DNA from: Psychromonas aquimarina ATCC BAA-1526 | GTDB taxonomy: Bacteria; Pseudomonadota; Gammaproteobacteria; Enterobacterales; Psychromonadaceae | DNA: 39,673 nucleotides | NCBI RefSeq assembly: GCF_000428725.1 | Contig: NZ_AUAM01000041.1 | Location: forward strand, 1-39,673 | Direction of reading: 5' to 3' | Shown here: positions 1 through 7,578 of the stretch, in pieces | Layout: the number at the start of each line of letters is the position of its first letter | How positions within the stretch are numbered: the first letter of the stretch is position 1 | Program-made: the position numbers and the translations under genes | The notes under the pieces: generated by a model | The model's database searches: none | Seen by the model: the letters and a program-made list of their open reading frames with translations, nothing else | Told to the model about the DNA's origin: nothing

Positions 1-1
1 C

Positions 2-373
2 GACCTTTATCAAGGTGTTCAGCATGGTTTAACCACCCCGACTAAAGGATTCGAGCGTGACTGGCAGACCGTTTACAGCGATTTAGTTTACCTCTATTAC
101 CAGAACAAGATAAAAGCGGATGAAAGCTGTGAAGTGTCTGTTATCAGTCAACTGGTCGCTGATATTGCTAACGGCGACATCATTATCAACGCACCGCTTA
201 AAGCCAAAGTGTATGCCGTTTACGGCAAAGTCACTATGTCTTTAGGGCAGACAGAAACTGCCGTTAAAGCTTTTAAAAGCGCGCTTAATTTAAATGAAAA
301 TGTCGGTGTGAAAAAACTGCTGACTGAATGTGAAAGCAAGCTTGAATCTGATGAGTCAGGCATGGATAAATAA
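2..373 (+). CDS. Phage terminase endonuclease subunit, gpM-like (C-terminal part)
   Basis: The frame is open from the left edge, so this is the last 123 residues of a longer protein. The segment HGLTTPTKGFERDW and the later run APLKAKVYAVYGKV..TAVKAFKSALNLNENVGVKK resemble, from memory, the C-terminal part of P2 gpM, the small endonuclease subunit of terminase, which also has a TPR-like helical repeat ending in GVKK. In P2-type phages gpM works with gpP to cut and package DNA. The stop codon is followed after 10 nt by the tail gene E, although in P2 many capsid, lysis and baseplate genes lie between M and E. A generic TPR protein is the alternative. A GTG at 134 could start a shorter product, but the continuing upstream frame argues against it. 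Confidence 0.6.
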   Translation, partial: DLYQGVQHGLTTPTKGFERDWQTVYSDLVYLYYQNKIKADESCEVSVISQLVADIANGDIIINAPLKAKVYAVYGKVTMSLGQTETAVKAFKSALNLNENVGVKKLLTECESKLESDESGMDK

Positions 374-383
374 GGAAAAAACA

Positions 384-665
384 ATGAATAAAGCAACTAA
401 AACCGCCGTATTAGCGCAGCCGATTGAAATTGAAGAAGGCAAAACAATCACGGAAGTGAAATTACGTAAACCCTTTGCTGGGGAAATGCGCGGTTTATCT
501 TTCTCCAAGATTATGGAGTTCGACGTAGATACTATGGTGACCTTAGTCCCGCGTATTAGTGAATTAACAGAACGGCAGATGATAAATCTTGAGCCTGTTA
601 ATATGCCTCCCTTATTTACAGCGGTGGCCAGTTTTTTCGTGCAGATCGACTCCCCGAACGAATAG
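384..665 (+). CDS. Phage tail assembly chaperone, gpE-like
   Basis: This 93-residue protein starts at ATG 384 behind AAGGA; an upstream in-frame start would overlap the preceding gene without a Shine-Dalgarno. The sequence KLRKPFAGEMRGLSF and the following helical part fit the phage tail assembly chaperone family that includes P2 gpE and Mu gp41. In P2 and lambda such proteins bind the tape measure protein during tail assembly. Near the end the gene carries the heptamer T TTT TTC, and the -1 frame beyond it encodes the E' extension, so this entry is the unshifted product. Confidence 0.8.
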   Translation: MNKATKTAVLAQPIEIEEGKTITEVKLRKPFAGEMRGLSFSKIMEFDVDTMVTLVPRISELTERQMINLEPVNMPPLFTAVASFFVQIDSPNE

Positions 666-799
666 AGTCGATTTATGCAGACTTAGCAATCATCTTTCAC
701 TGGCAGCCCAGCGAAATAGATAAACTCACATTAGATGAGTTATTACTGTTTAGAGATGAGGCTGGCAAGCGTAGCAGTACTGCAGAAAATCAATTGTGA
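384..799 (+). CDS. gpE+E' tail chaperone fusion made by -1 frameshift
   Basis: A -1 slip at 632-638 gives a product of about 138 residues. Past the slip the frame reads FFRADRLPERIESIYADLAI, then IFHWQPSEIDKLTLDELLLF, which matches the P2 GpE/E' family core (ADIAxxFHWxPSEhdxh.LxEL). This frame has no credible start codon or Shine-Dalgarno of its own, so translation by frameshift is the simplest reading. In P2 the E+E' fusion is a tail assembly chaperone, analogous to lambda gpG/gpGT. The gene encoding its partner, the tape measure protein, lies 2 kb downstream, beyond two inserted lipoprotein genes. Confidence 0.8.
632..638 (+). promoter_or_regulatory. Slippery heptamer for programmed -1 frameshift
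   Basis: In the E frame the bases read T TTT TTC (codons AGT TTT TTC). A -1 slip re-pairs both tRNAs on TTT TTT, the X XXY YYZ arrangement of programmed -1 sites. The shifted frame enters the conserved E' domain at once. P2-type phages use an equivalent T-rich site at this place. Confidence 0.8.
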
Positions 800-815
800 A
801 GGGCATAGCTTAAAT

Positions 816-838
816 AAGAGTGAGAACGTTTCACTCTT
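816..838 (+). repeat. Inverted repeat downstream of E'
   Basis: AAGAGTGA and TCACTCTT form a perfect 8-bp stem with a 7-nt loop, 17 nt after the E' stop codon. There is no T tract, so it is a weak terminator candidate at best; an mRNA-end hairpin is possible. Confidence 0.4.
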
Positions 839-1010
839 CATGAGCGCTAAGGAAATGTCAATTACAAGTCAGTGATGTGATCTTGTTCATTATTTATAAC
901 CATTAATTCTGATATAAAGCTCCTCCCCTGAATACGAGAGAAAAAGTATCAAACTTTTCTAGAAGTTGTTTTATCAGGAATTTATTAATTTATGTATATG
1001 GAAGTATAAA

Positions 1011-1739
1011 ATGAAAAAGAAGATTTTATCAGTTGTTGTATTAGTGAGTGTTCTTTCAGGGTGTGGTAGCAGCAGTAGCGATAGTGCAACAGTTACTCCT
1101 GCAGTTGAACCAGTAGTTGAACCAGTAGTGGAGCCAGTAGTTGAAACAGCTTCAGTTTGTTTTAATGAGACATTATATAAAGCAGGAACCGAATATAGCG
1201 TCGTTTATAAAGTAGGTGATCAGGTTCAAGCAAGGCAAAAGAGTAAAGTGTTTGAAAGTGGTTTATTTAGAGGGCAGGAGGCAACTATGATACGAACCAT
1301 GAATGAAGAAACTTCAAGTTTATCTGCTCAGTTCATCGCAGTTGATAACAATGAGAAACTATATTCTATTTTGGGCCAGAGCTTTGGTGCTGATAATTCA
1401 TATTACGAACCGGGTCATTTAATTAGGTTTAACCTTAATAAGGGAGAATCTCATGAGCAAACATATACTGATATTAGTGAATCACCATCTAGCTTGGGTG
1501 ATACTGTCGTGAATGAGCATGTTACATTTGCAGGAATTGAGACAATTACTATTCCTGCAGGAACATATGATGCGTGTAGACTTGATGTTAAAAGTTCAAG
1601 GACAGAAGCTGATGGCTCGACTTATGATAGTACGATTTCAGTTTGGTATGGAGTTGAGTCCGGCATCACAATGCAATTTGTTCTAGGTGATATAAAAGTG
1701 CAGTTAGTAGAAGCCGAAATTAACGGCGCTAAAATGTAA
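1011..1739 (+). CDS. Prophage-borne lipoprotein, copy 1
   Basis: This 242-residue protein starts at ATG 1011 behind GGAAG. It has a lipoprotein signal with lipobox LSGC (Cys18), then a Ser-rich tether and a VEPV repeat that probably spans the periplasm from the membrane. The rest looks like a small beta-rich globular domain; residues such as ASVCFNE, FNLNKG, and TIPAGTYDAC recur in the next gene. I do not recognise a named family. It sits between tail genes E' and tape measure and has its own terminator, the usual look of a phage moron cargo gene. Phage lipoproteins often block superinfection or alter the host surface, but that role is inference here. Confidence 0.75.
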   Translation: MKKKILSVVVLVSVLSGCGSSSSDSATVTPAVEPVVEPVVEPVVETASVCFNETLYKAGTEYSVVYKVGDQVQARQKSKVFESGLFRGQEATMIRTMNEETSSLSAQFIAVDNNEKLYSILGQSFGADNSYYEPGHLIRFNLNKGESHEQTYTDISESPSSLGDTVVNEHVTFAGIETITIPAGTYDACRLDVKSSRTEADGSTYDSTISVWYGVESGITMQFVLGDIKVQLVEAEINGAKM

Positions 1740-1757
1740 ATTTAGAACAAATTAACC

Positions 1758-1783
1758 AAGGGGCTAAACAGCCCCTTTATTTT
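1758..1783 (+). terminator. Rho-independent terminator of lipoprotein copy 1
   Basis: AAGGGGCT and AGCCCCTT form an 8-bp GC-rich stem with a short loop, followed by a T-rich stretch, about 20 nt after the stop. The same hairpin with small changes follows lipoprotein copy 2. Confidence 0.85.
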
Positions 1784-1858
1784 TGTATGCTGTAATAGAA
1801 GGTAATAGAAATGGTTCGGTGGTTTATGTAATATGCCGTGTGAAATTATGAACATACG

Positions 1859-1909
1859 ACAGCCATTCTAATGTATTGATTTAAAATGCTTTAGAATGGC
1901 TGTTTTTGT
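1859..1909 (+). terminator. Second hairpin with T-run, ahead of lipoprotein copy 2
   Basis: ACAGCCATTCTAA (1859-1871) pairs perfectly with TTAGAATGGCTGT (1891-1903) across a 19-nt loop, and TTTTGTT follows. It ends about 35 nt before the start of the second lipoprotein gene. It could terminate leftover transcription from copy 1 or act as an attenuator in the leader of copy 2. Confidence 0.6.
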
Positions 1910-1943
1910 TGGAATATTATATTTAGATATATGGAAGTATAAA

Positions 1944-2651
1944 ATGAAAAAAAGAGCTTTATCGGTTGTTATGTTAGCTAGCGTAATTAGTGGTTGTGGT
2001 AGTGATGATGTCAGCATTTCTCCAGGAAAGACTACTCCTGTAGTTACGCCTGTAGTTGAAAATGCTTCAGTTTGTTTTAACGAGAGCTTATATGAAGTCG
2101 GCGCAGGGTATAATTTTACTTCACAAAGAGGTGCGGAAACTGCTGAAACAGAAAGTTATAAAGTACTAGAAGATACTCGATACAGAGGGCAGCCTGCAAT
2201 CCACTTCAGAGTTACAGAGTCTGCTAAGTTAACTGAGAATTATATTTTTATAAACACTGGTGAAAAAACCGTTTCTGTTTTAGGGCAAAAAACTGCAAAT
2301 GGAGAATCATATTATGTGCCGGGACGATTATCGAAGTTTAACCTCAATAAAGGTGATTCTTATGAACAGACAGTAACTGAAACTGAAGTACTATCAGAGT
2401 CTACTAATGAAACCGTGACTAATATAAAGACTACATTTACAGGGTTTGAGACGGTTACAGTTCCTGCCGGAACATATAAAACATGTAAGTTTGAATATAA
2501 TGCTTCAATTACGATGCCTGACGGTTTGACTCAGAAGTTTACAGCTTCGATGTGGTACGCTGCTGAACATGGTCTCCCAGTTCAATCTGCGGATAGTAAT
2601 GGAACTTTAAAGAAACTTATCAAGGCTGATATTAACGGCGTTAAAATATAA
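1944..2651 (+). CDS. Prophage-borne lipoprotein, copy 2
   Basis: This 235-residue protein starts at ATG 1944. Lipobox ISGC puts the lipidated Cys at residue 18. It is a clear paralogue of the gene before it: shared stretches include ASVCFNE, a YRGQ/FRGQ motif, SYY.PG, FNLNKG, ETVTVPAGTY, MWY and a DINGVK end. The 20 nt around the ribosome-binding site and the 60 nt around the terminator are more alike than the coding sequences. The two genes therefore arose by duplication of a whole cassette and then diverged in protein sequence. The function is unknown; see copy 1 for the moron interpretation. Confidence 0.75.
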   Translation: MKKRALSVVMLASVISGCGSDDVSISPGKTTPVVTPVVENASVCFNESLYEVGAGYNFTSQRGAETAETESYKVLEDTRYRGQPAIHFRVTESAKLTENYIFINTGEKTVSVLGQKTANGESYYVPGRLSKFNLNKGDSYEQTVTETEVLSESTNETVTNIKTTFTGFETVTVPAGTYKTCKFEYNASITMPDGLTQKFTASMWYAAEHGLPVQSADSNGTLKKLIKADINGVKI

Positions 2652-2669
2652 ATTCAGAACAAATCAACC

Positions 2670-2693
2670 AAGGGGCCAAAGAGCCCCTTTTTA
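2670..2693 (+). terminator. Rho-independent terminator of lipoprotein copy 2
   Basis: AAGGGGC and GCCCCTT form the stem, with a 6-nt loop and a T tract at its 3' side. It is homologous to the terminator of copy 1. It should block read-through from the lipoprotein genes into the tape measure gene. Confidence 0.85.
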
Positions 2694-2849
2694 TTATCTA
2701 TGGCTTTTATAAGAGCGATCAATTAGAGCGAACACTTTAGATACTCCCCATAAAACATCCCCAGATAGTTTCCCCTCTACAAAACACGTATTACTTTCCA
2801 TTTATTCAATATGCCCGTGTTGATGTGGCAAGATATAAGGAAAGCTTCC

Positions 2850-5099
2850 ATGAAAATGAACCTCTCTGTGGTGATGCAGACCATCGATAAAATGAGTGCA
2901 CCGCTCAAAAAAATCACTTCAACACAAAGTAAATACAGTCAACAGATTGCGCAGGTTAAAGCGCAGAGCGACAAACTCGCCAGCAACCAGGCATTGATTT
3001 CTCAGTTACGAAAAACAGGTAAAGAAGCGGGAAAAAACAGTGTTAAATTCAATGAAGCAGAGCAGAAGCTGGCAATGTTTAACGATAGAATGAAGTCGGC
3101 TAAAAAGCCCTCTGAAGCACTGCAGAGGCAGATTAAAAAACAGCAGGATGTTGTAAAAACGTTGAAAACAGCGCAAAGCGCCTACACCAGAGAGTTAACC
3201 AAAACCCAGAACAAAATGAAATCGGCGGGCATTAATGTAAAGCGTCTGAGCAGTGAAGAGAAACGCTTGTCTAAAGAGTATGAACAGCGCATAGGTATTA
3301 TCGCTAAACTCGTCAAAAAAGAGGAACGGCTGCAGCGTGTCCGGGCAAAGCTCTCTAAGTTTAAAATGCCGAATATCGGTGGTGTGGCCGTGGGCAAAAT
3401 AGGGGCTGTGATTGGCGGAGCCAGTTTTGCCGGTTTATTTTCCCTGGTTAACAGCGCTGCCGGAGAGATGGATAATCTTTCGAAAAAGGCGCAGAACCTG
3501 CAAATGCCCGTTGAAGAACTGCAGGCCATGCAGTCACAAGCTGAGCATGCAGGCGTAAGCGCAGATACTATGACTGTGGCCATGACTCGATTCACCAAGC
3601 GATTAGGTGTACTGCAGACTACGGGCGCAGGAGCAATGGGATCCTTTCTTAAAAAAGGTAAAAACCCGTTATACGAAGAGCTAAAGCACGCCACTGATAC
3701 TGAGCAGGCTTATGACAAAGTTCTTAAGTCATTTTCTAAATTAAAAACCAATCAAGAGCAGATGGCCTTTGCTGATGCTGCCTTTGGTCAAGACGGCCGT
3801 AAAATGCTGATCATGCTGCGAGAAGGTACAGAAGGTTTAACCAGTGCGCGCAAAGAGTTTAATGCCCTTGGCGGTGGTGTCACAACGGAGGATGCTAAAA
3901 AAGCAGAGGCTTATAATGATGCGATGCAGAAAATACAGGAGTCGTTCCGCTCTATTAAGTTTGCAGCATTAACGCCTGTTATGGAAAAGTTAACTGCTTT
4001 ATTTACTGAGTTCTCAGAAAAGTTTAAAAATGTACAGTGGCGAACAGAGGTTATTGAAAAAGTGAAAGAGGTGGTGAGTTCATTATTCCAGGCGTTCAAG
4101 TTACTAGGTAAAGGTATCGTGTTTTTAGCACAGCATATGCCCGAAGTGATTGCCGGTCTTGCTCTGTTTAAGATTGCTATATTTGCCTTAAACGCCGCTA
4201 TGTTCGCGAGTCCTATCGGGCTGATTATTGCGGCAGTTGCAGCACTTTCTGTGGGTATTATTTATCTGATGGATAAAACGGGCGTGTTAATGCCGGTGCT
4301 GAAAACATTGTGGGCAGTATTTAAACGGATAGGTGCAGGTATTGGGGCAATTGTCAGCAGCCTGGTGCAGCAGATTTTAATGCTCCCGCGGGCCATGATG
4401 AAAATGGTGTCATTAATTCCAGACAGTTTATTACCACCTGGCTGGGGTGAGAGTATTAAATCGGCCCAGAAGGACTTAGAAGCATTTAATAAATCAGTCG
4501 GCCAGTTTGGTGATAAAAGCATTAACTATGCAGTTAATGGGGAGTTTAAAGAAAGACACGATAAACTTGAAACGGTAAAACAGCAAATTAAAGCGCCCCA
4601 GCAGAAGCTTGTGAGCGGCTCCCATGAATTAGAGCGAACGCTTGGTAATAATAAGGGACAGAAAGGCTTTGCAAAACTACCGTTTCAGTTTCCAGGTACC
4701 AAATCGCTGTCACCATATAATTATGGAACCGTGTCACCTCAACTTAAAGAGACGCACGAAAAGCTCGAAATAGTGAAAGATAAAATTCAAGAGCCTCAAA
4801 CAAACAAGCAGGTGAATACCGAGTTTAAGGAAACACATGAGAAGCTTGAGATAGTAAGAGAAATAATAAAAGACTCACAACAGGACAAGCAAACTAATCA
4901 GACAGCACAAGGTTCGGTGAGATCACCAATAGTACAAAATAAAGGTTACAGCGGTATGCTGCGTCATCCAACAGTGCAAAGTAAATCGCAGGTCGATGTA
5001 CGGATAAAATCAGATAAGCCGGTTGAAATAGTAAAAGCGGAATCAGATAAACATACAGAAATGAATGTGGACACGTTTGACTTTAACTGGTCATTTTGA
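2850..5099 (+). CDS. Phage tail tape measure protein (gpT-like)
   Basis: ATG 2850 is preferred over ATG 2811 because AGGAAA precedes it and MKMNLSVVMQTIDKMSAPLK is the usual start of this family. The 749-residue product fixes tail length and is packed inside the tail tube. Residues about 20-185 are charged and coiled-coil rich; a Gly/Ala hydrophobic stretch with GAVIGGASFAGL follows, then a helical core, then hydrophobic segments about residues 425-490 (for example PIGLIIAAVAALSVGIIYL). The last 200 residues contain three copies of an FKExHxKLExVK motif. The length is normal for P2/Mu-type tape measures, so the gene looks intact, but the tail genes U, X and D that normally follow are absent and ssrA comes next. 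Confidence 0.9.
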   Translation: MKMNLSVVMQTIDKMSAPLKKITSTQSKYSQQIAQVKAQSDKLASNQALISQLRKTGKEAGKNSVKFNEAEQKLAMFNDRMKSAKKPSEALQRQIKKQQDVVKTLKTAQSAYTRELTKTQNKMKSAGINVKRLSSEEKRLSKEYEQRIGIIAKLVKKEERLQRVRAKLSKFKMPNIGGVAVGKIGAVIGGASFAGLFSLVNSAAGEMDNLSKKAQNLQMPVEELQAMQSQAEHAGVSADTMTVAMTRFTKRLGVLQTTGAGAMGSFLKKGKNPLYEELKHATDTEQAYDKVLKSFSKLKTNQEQMAFADAAFGQDGRKMLIMLREGTEGLTSARKEFNALGGGVTTEDAKKAEAYNDAMQKIQESFRSIKFAALTPVMEKLTALFTEFSEKFKNVQWRTEVIEKVKEVVSSLFQAFKLLGKGIVFLAQHMPEVIAGLALFKIAIFALNAAMFASPIGLIIAAVAALSVGIIYLMDKTGVLMPVLKTLWAVFKRIGAGIGAIVSSLVQQILMLPRAMMKMVSLIPDSLLPPGWGESIKSAQKDLEAFNKSVGQFGDKSINYAVNGEFKERHDKLETVKQQIKAPQQKLVSGSHELERTLGNNKGQKGFAKLPFQFPGTKSLSPYNYGTVSPQLKETHEKLEIVKDKIQEPQTNKQVNTEFKETHEKLEIVREIIKDSQQDKQTNQTAQGSVRSPIVQNKGYSGMLRHPTVQSKSQVDVRIKSDKPVEIVKAESDKHTEMNVDTFDFNWSF

Positions 5100-5153
5100 G
5101 GGGAAACGATCATAGGATTAAAATGAGTGTGGACAGAATGTGGTCACTAGAAC

Positions 5154-5189
5154 GAAAAAGCCCCTGTAACCTATTGATTACAGGGGCTT
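5154..5189 (-). terminator. Rho-independent terminator of ssrA
   Basis: On the minus strand AGCCCCTGTAA pairs with TTACAGGGGCT and a run of T follows, a few bases after the CCA end of tmRNA. It lies between ssrA and the prophage tape measure gene. Confidence 0.9.
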
Positions 5190-5194
5190 GTAGG

Positions 5195-5549
5195 TGGTGG
5201 AGATGGGGGGAGTCGAACCCCCGTCCGAAAAACCTACGTCCTCGGTACTACATGCTTAGTCTATCTTTTAGTTAACTCTCTACTCTCCGATAGACAGGAT
5301 AGTAAAAAGCGAGTCCGATACTGTTTCGCGGTTCACCCTCGAACAAGGTTCCCTCGCTATCCAAATGTAAATGACCTTCCGAATCCCTGCCCATAGGAGA
5401 AACGTGGGTGGAAGGCTAGCTAGCCTAAGCTGCTAGAGCGTAGTTATCGTCGTTTGCAACTATAACTTTTGCGGCTTTTTTACGAGGCCAGCCGCACCTC
5501 GGCATGCACCTTGGGTTTCAAGAATCTCGTCGAGTCCTAAATCATCCCC
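5195..5549 (-). ncRNA. ssrA: tmRNA (10Sa RNA)
   Basis: The mature RNA starts with GGGGATGATTTAGG and ends with a T-arm (GGTTCGACTCCCCCC) and CATCTCCACCA. Its ends pair as a 7-bp tRNA-like acceptor stem (GGGGATG with CATCTCC). The 355-nt length is typical of gammaproteobacterial tmRNA. The internal tag reading frame at 5457-5425 encodes ANDDNYALAA followed by TAG, close to the E. coli ANDENYALAA. With SmpB, encoded upstream on the same strand, it rescues stalled ribosomes and marks the nascent peptide for proteolysis. Its 3' end faces the prophage remnant, as expected if that element integrated there. Confidence 0.97.
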
Positions 5550-5580
5550 ACAGTGATAAGCACATTCACTTGCCTATATA

Positions 5581-5608
5581 TTAATAGTAGCAAAACAAAG
5601 AGCGTGAA
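5581..5608 (-). promoter_or_regulatory. Possible ssrA promoter
   Basis: On the minus strand TTCACG (5608-5603) and TATTAA (5586-5581) are 16 nt apart and lie about 30 nt ahead of the mature tmRNA 5' end. Each matches 4 of 6 sigma70 positions. The 5' leader would be removed by RNase P. This is a weak match only. Confidence 0.3.
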
Positions 5609-5678
5609 GATAGTGTTATCTACGTCACATTACCTTTATTTGACACTAATTAATGAGTTTTACTGCTTAACTGGTTAC

Positions 5679-6164
5679 TTATCGAACGCTGTGCTTCATC
5701 ATGCGTTCTTTTTGTACTTTCCATTCTCTGTCTTTTACATCTGTACGTTTGTCGTGGTCTTGTTTACCTTTTGCTAATGCAAAGGAAATTTTAACCCAGG
5801 CTTTTTTCCAGTATAAAGAGATTGGAATAATCGAGTAACCCTGACGTTCCACTTTACCGACTAAATTGTCGAGTTCGCGTCTTTTAAGCAGGAGTTTACG
5901 GTAACGCAGCGGATCACATACTACATGTGATGATGCTGCAATTAACGGGGGAAACGTTGCATTTAATAACCATGCTTCTCCATTTTTCAGGAAAATATAA
6001 CTATCGGCAATATTCGCTTTACCCGCGCGTAACGATTTCACTTCCCAGCCCTGTAGTTCTAGACCCGCTTCAAAGCGTTCTTCCAGGTGGTACTCGTGAC
6101 TAGCACGTTTATTGCGTGCAATCGTATTTTCGTTGTTTTTTGTTTTTGATTTTTTCTTAGCCAT
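5679..6164 (-). CDS. smpB: SsrA-binding protein SmpB
   Basis: This 161-residue protein has the family hallmarks [20 protein letters not shown] near the start, [14 protein letters not shown] and [15 protein letters not shown] in the OB-fold, and a basic tail ([17 protein letters not shown]). SmpB binds the tRNA-like domain of tmRNA and brings it to stalled ribosomes; the tail mimics an mRNA in the decoding channel. Length matches the family. It lies directly upstream of ssrA on the same strand, the usual gammaproteobacterial order, and is divergent from ratA. Confidence 0.97.
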   Translation of the reverse strand: MAKKKSKTKNNENTIARNKRASHEYHLEERFEAGLELQGWEVKSLRAGKANIADSYIFLKNGEAWLLNATFPPLIAASSHVVCDPLRYRKLLLKRRELDNLVGKVERQGYSIIPISLYWKKAWVKISFALAKGKQDHDKRTDVKDREWKVQKERMMKHSVR

Positions 6165-6304
6165 AGCCTCGTATTATAAAGTGACAATTTGAAATTGCTA
6201 TTTCATTTGTGTAAAAGTTGCTGATTTATTACTGAAATTGGGAAATATTTTTTCTTAGCGGATTGATGGTGTAATATGACCTCTTTTTTTAGTGTGGAGG
6301 GCAA

Positions 6305-6742
6305 ATGGCACACGTATCCCGTAGTGCGCTGCTGATGTACAGTGCAGATGAAATGTATCACTTAGTTAATGATGTACTTTCATATCCTGAATTTTTGCCT
6401 GGTTGTGTGGATTCAAATATTTTGTCGAGCAGTGAACGTGCGATGCAGGCATCGGTACAGGTATCTAAAGCCGGCATCAGTAAAACCTTTGTAACCGAAA
6501 ATACACTGGTTAAAGGCCGGAGTATTATAATGGCGCTGGTTGAAGGGCCTTTTAAGCATTTAAACGGCGGCTGGACCTTTACCGAACTTGATGAAAAAGC
6601 CTGCAAAGTGAGTTTAGATCTGCAGTTTGAATTCAGCAGTTCACTGGTTGAGCTGGCATTCGGACGTGTTTTTAATGAGTTAGTCGGCTCTATGGTAAAA
6701 TCATTTTCGAACCGGGCTAAAGTCGTTTACGGAATCCGCTAG
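6305..6742 (+). CDS. ratA: RatA, START/COQ10-like domain protein
   Basis: This 145-residue protein begins MAHVSRSALLMYSADEMYHL, has the LSYPEFLPGC motif and the PFKHLNGGWTF strand, all typical of the YfjG/RatA branch of the START-like (coenzyme Q-binding COQ10) superfamily. In E. coli RatA was reported to bind 50S subunits and inhibit 70S formation, and homologues bind ubiquinone; both roles are known from the family. It starts with ATG after GGAGG. It is followed after 7 nt by ratB, so the two are an operon divergent from smpB. Confidence 0.93.
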   Translation: MAHVSRSALLMYSADEMYHLVNDVLSYPEFLPGCVDSNILSSSERAMQASVQVSKAGISKTFVTENTLVKGRSIIMALVEGPFKHLNGGWTFTELDEKACKVSLDLQFEFSSSLVELAFGRVFNELVGSMVKSFSNRAKVVYGIR

Positions 6743-6749
6743 GAAAAAC

Positions 6750-7040
6750 ATGAATAATTTATTTGAGATTGAAGTGGTGTACGGCCGCCCGGACAGACAG
6801 GTCTTATTGCCTGTTTTAGTTTCAGAGGGCTGTACTATCGCGGAAGCTATTGTGCTTTCCGGAATTTGTGCGCACTTTCCTGAAATTAAAGTGACTGAAG
6901 CAAAAGTCGGTATTTTTAGTCGTCCGGAAAAATTAGAGTCGCTTGTTAAAGTCGGTGACCGGGTTGAAATTTACCGGCCGCTAATCGCAGATCCGAAAGA
7001 GATGCGTAAACTGCGGGCCGCTAAAATGAGCGCTAAATAA
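6750..7040 (+). CDS. ratB: RatB, RnfH-family ubiquitin-like protein
   Basis: This 96-residue protein has the RnfH family signature: IEVVYGRPDRQVLLPVLV, then TIAEAIVLSGI, then VGIFSRPEKLESLVKVGDRVEIYRPL. The fold is a small beta-grasp (ubiquitin-like) domain. The molecular role is not settled. It is co-transcribed with ratA, starting 7 nt after its stop behind AGGAAA, and ends before a strong bidirectional terminator shared with bamE. Confidence 0.93.
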   Translation: MNNLFEIEVVYGRPDRQVLLPVLVSEGCTIAEAIVLSGICAHFPEIKVTEAKVGIFSRPEKLESLVKVGDRVEIYRPLIADPKEMRKLRAAKMSAK

Positions 7041-7073
7041 ACTTCAGTTGTTAAAAACAATATTTTAATGGAT

Positions 7074-7115
7074 AAAAAAAGAGCAGAGAACCGTTTAGGT
7101 GTCTGCTCTTTTTTT
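7074..7115. terminator. Bidirectional terminator between ratB and bamE
   Basis: A run of seven A followed by GAGCAGA pairs with TCTGCTC followed by seven T. The stem thus gives a T tract on either strand and serves the convergent ratB and bamE genes. Confidence 0.92.
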
Positions 7116-7134
7116 GTTGGGGCGGATCTATCCG

Positions 7135-7578
7135 TTAATCTTCGATAATCGGAGCCGGAGATCTTGCTTCTTCACCGGTGTCACCCTTGGAACTTTCCGT
7201 TGATGGTTTCGGCGCTTTTTTGCGGCCCGACTTAAGTAAAGGGTTGTTTTCAATTTCATCTTCCCTTTCCATACTCACCAGCACTTTATTATCAAATACT
7301 AGTAAAACCTGATGCTGCTGAATTTCTTCTGCGCCGGGTTTAATATAACGGATGTAGTACCATTTTGATGAATCAAACTGGTCAATTAACATCGGAGAGC
7401 CAAGAATAAAGATAACCTGCTCTTGTGTCATACCTATTTTGACCTGATCTACTTTTTCATCGTCGATATAGTTACCCTGGGTAACGTCAATCTGGTAAAC
7501 AAATGTATCGTAAAGAAATGAACATCCCGACAGAGAGAAAACTAAAAATAATGGGGCTATGATTTTTTTAATAAGCAT
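7135..7578 (-). CDS. bamE: Outer membrane assembly lipoprotein BamE
   Basis: A lipoprotein signal with lipobox LSGC (Cys19) is followed by the SmpA/OmlA domain: [38 protein letters not shown] and [10 protein letters not shown]. BamE is a subunit of the BAM complex that folds outer-membrane beta-barrels. At 147 residues it is longer than the E. coli protein (113) because of a hydrophilic Ser/Pro/Lys/Glu-rich tail of about 35 residues; such tails occur in relatives. It is divergent from hemA and convergent with ratB. Confidence 0.95.
   Translation of the reverse strand: MLIKKIIAPLFLVFSLSGCSFLYDTFVYQIDVTQGNYIDDEKVDQVKIGMTQEQVIFILGSPMLIDQFDSSKWYYIRYIKPGAEEIQQHQVLLVFDNKVLVSMEREDEIENNPLLKSGRKKAPKPSTESSKGDTGEEARSPAPIIED

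Noticed and set aside
5195..5220. Prophage attachment core at the ssrA 3' end
   Set aside because: Position fits, but no second copy lies within the window, so a core sequence cannot be defined.
5553..5777. 74-residue open frame on the plus strand
   Set aside because: It overlaps the antisense of smpB and the ssrA promoter region; both are certain features.
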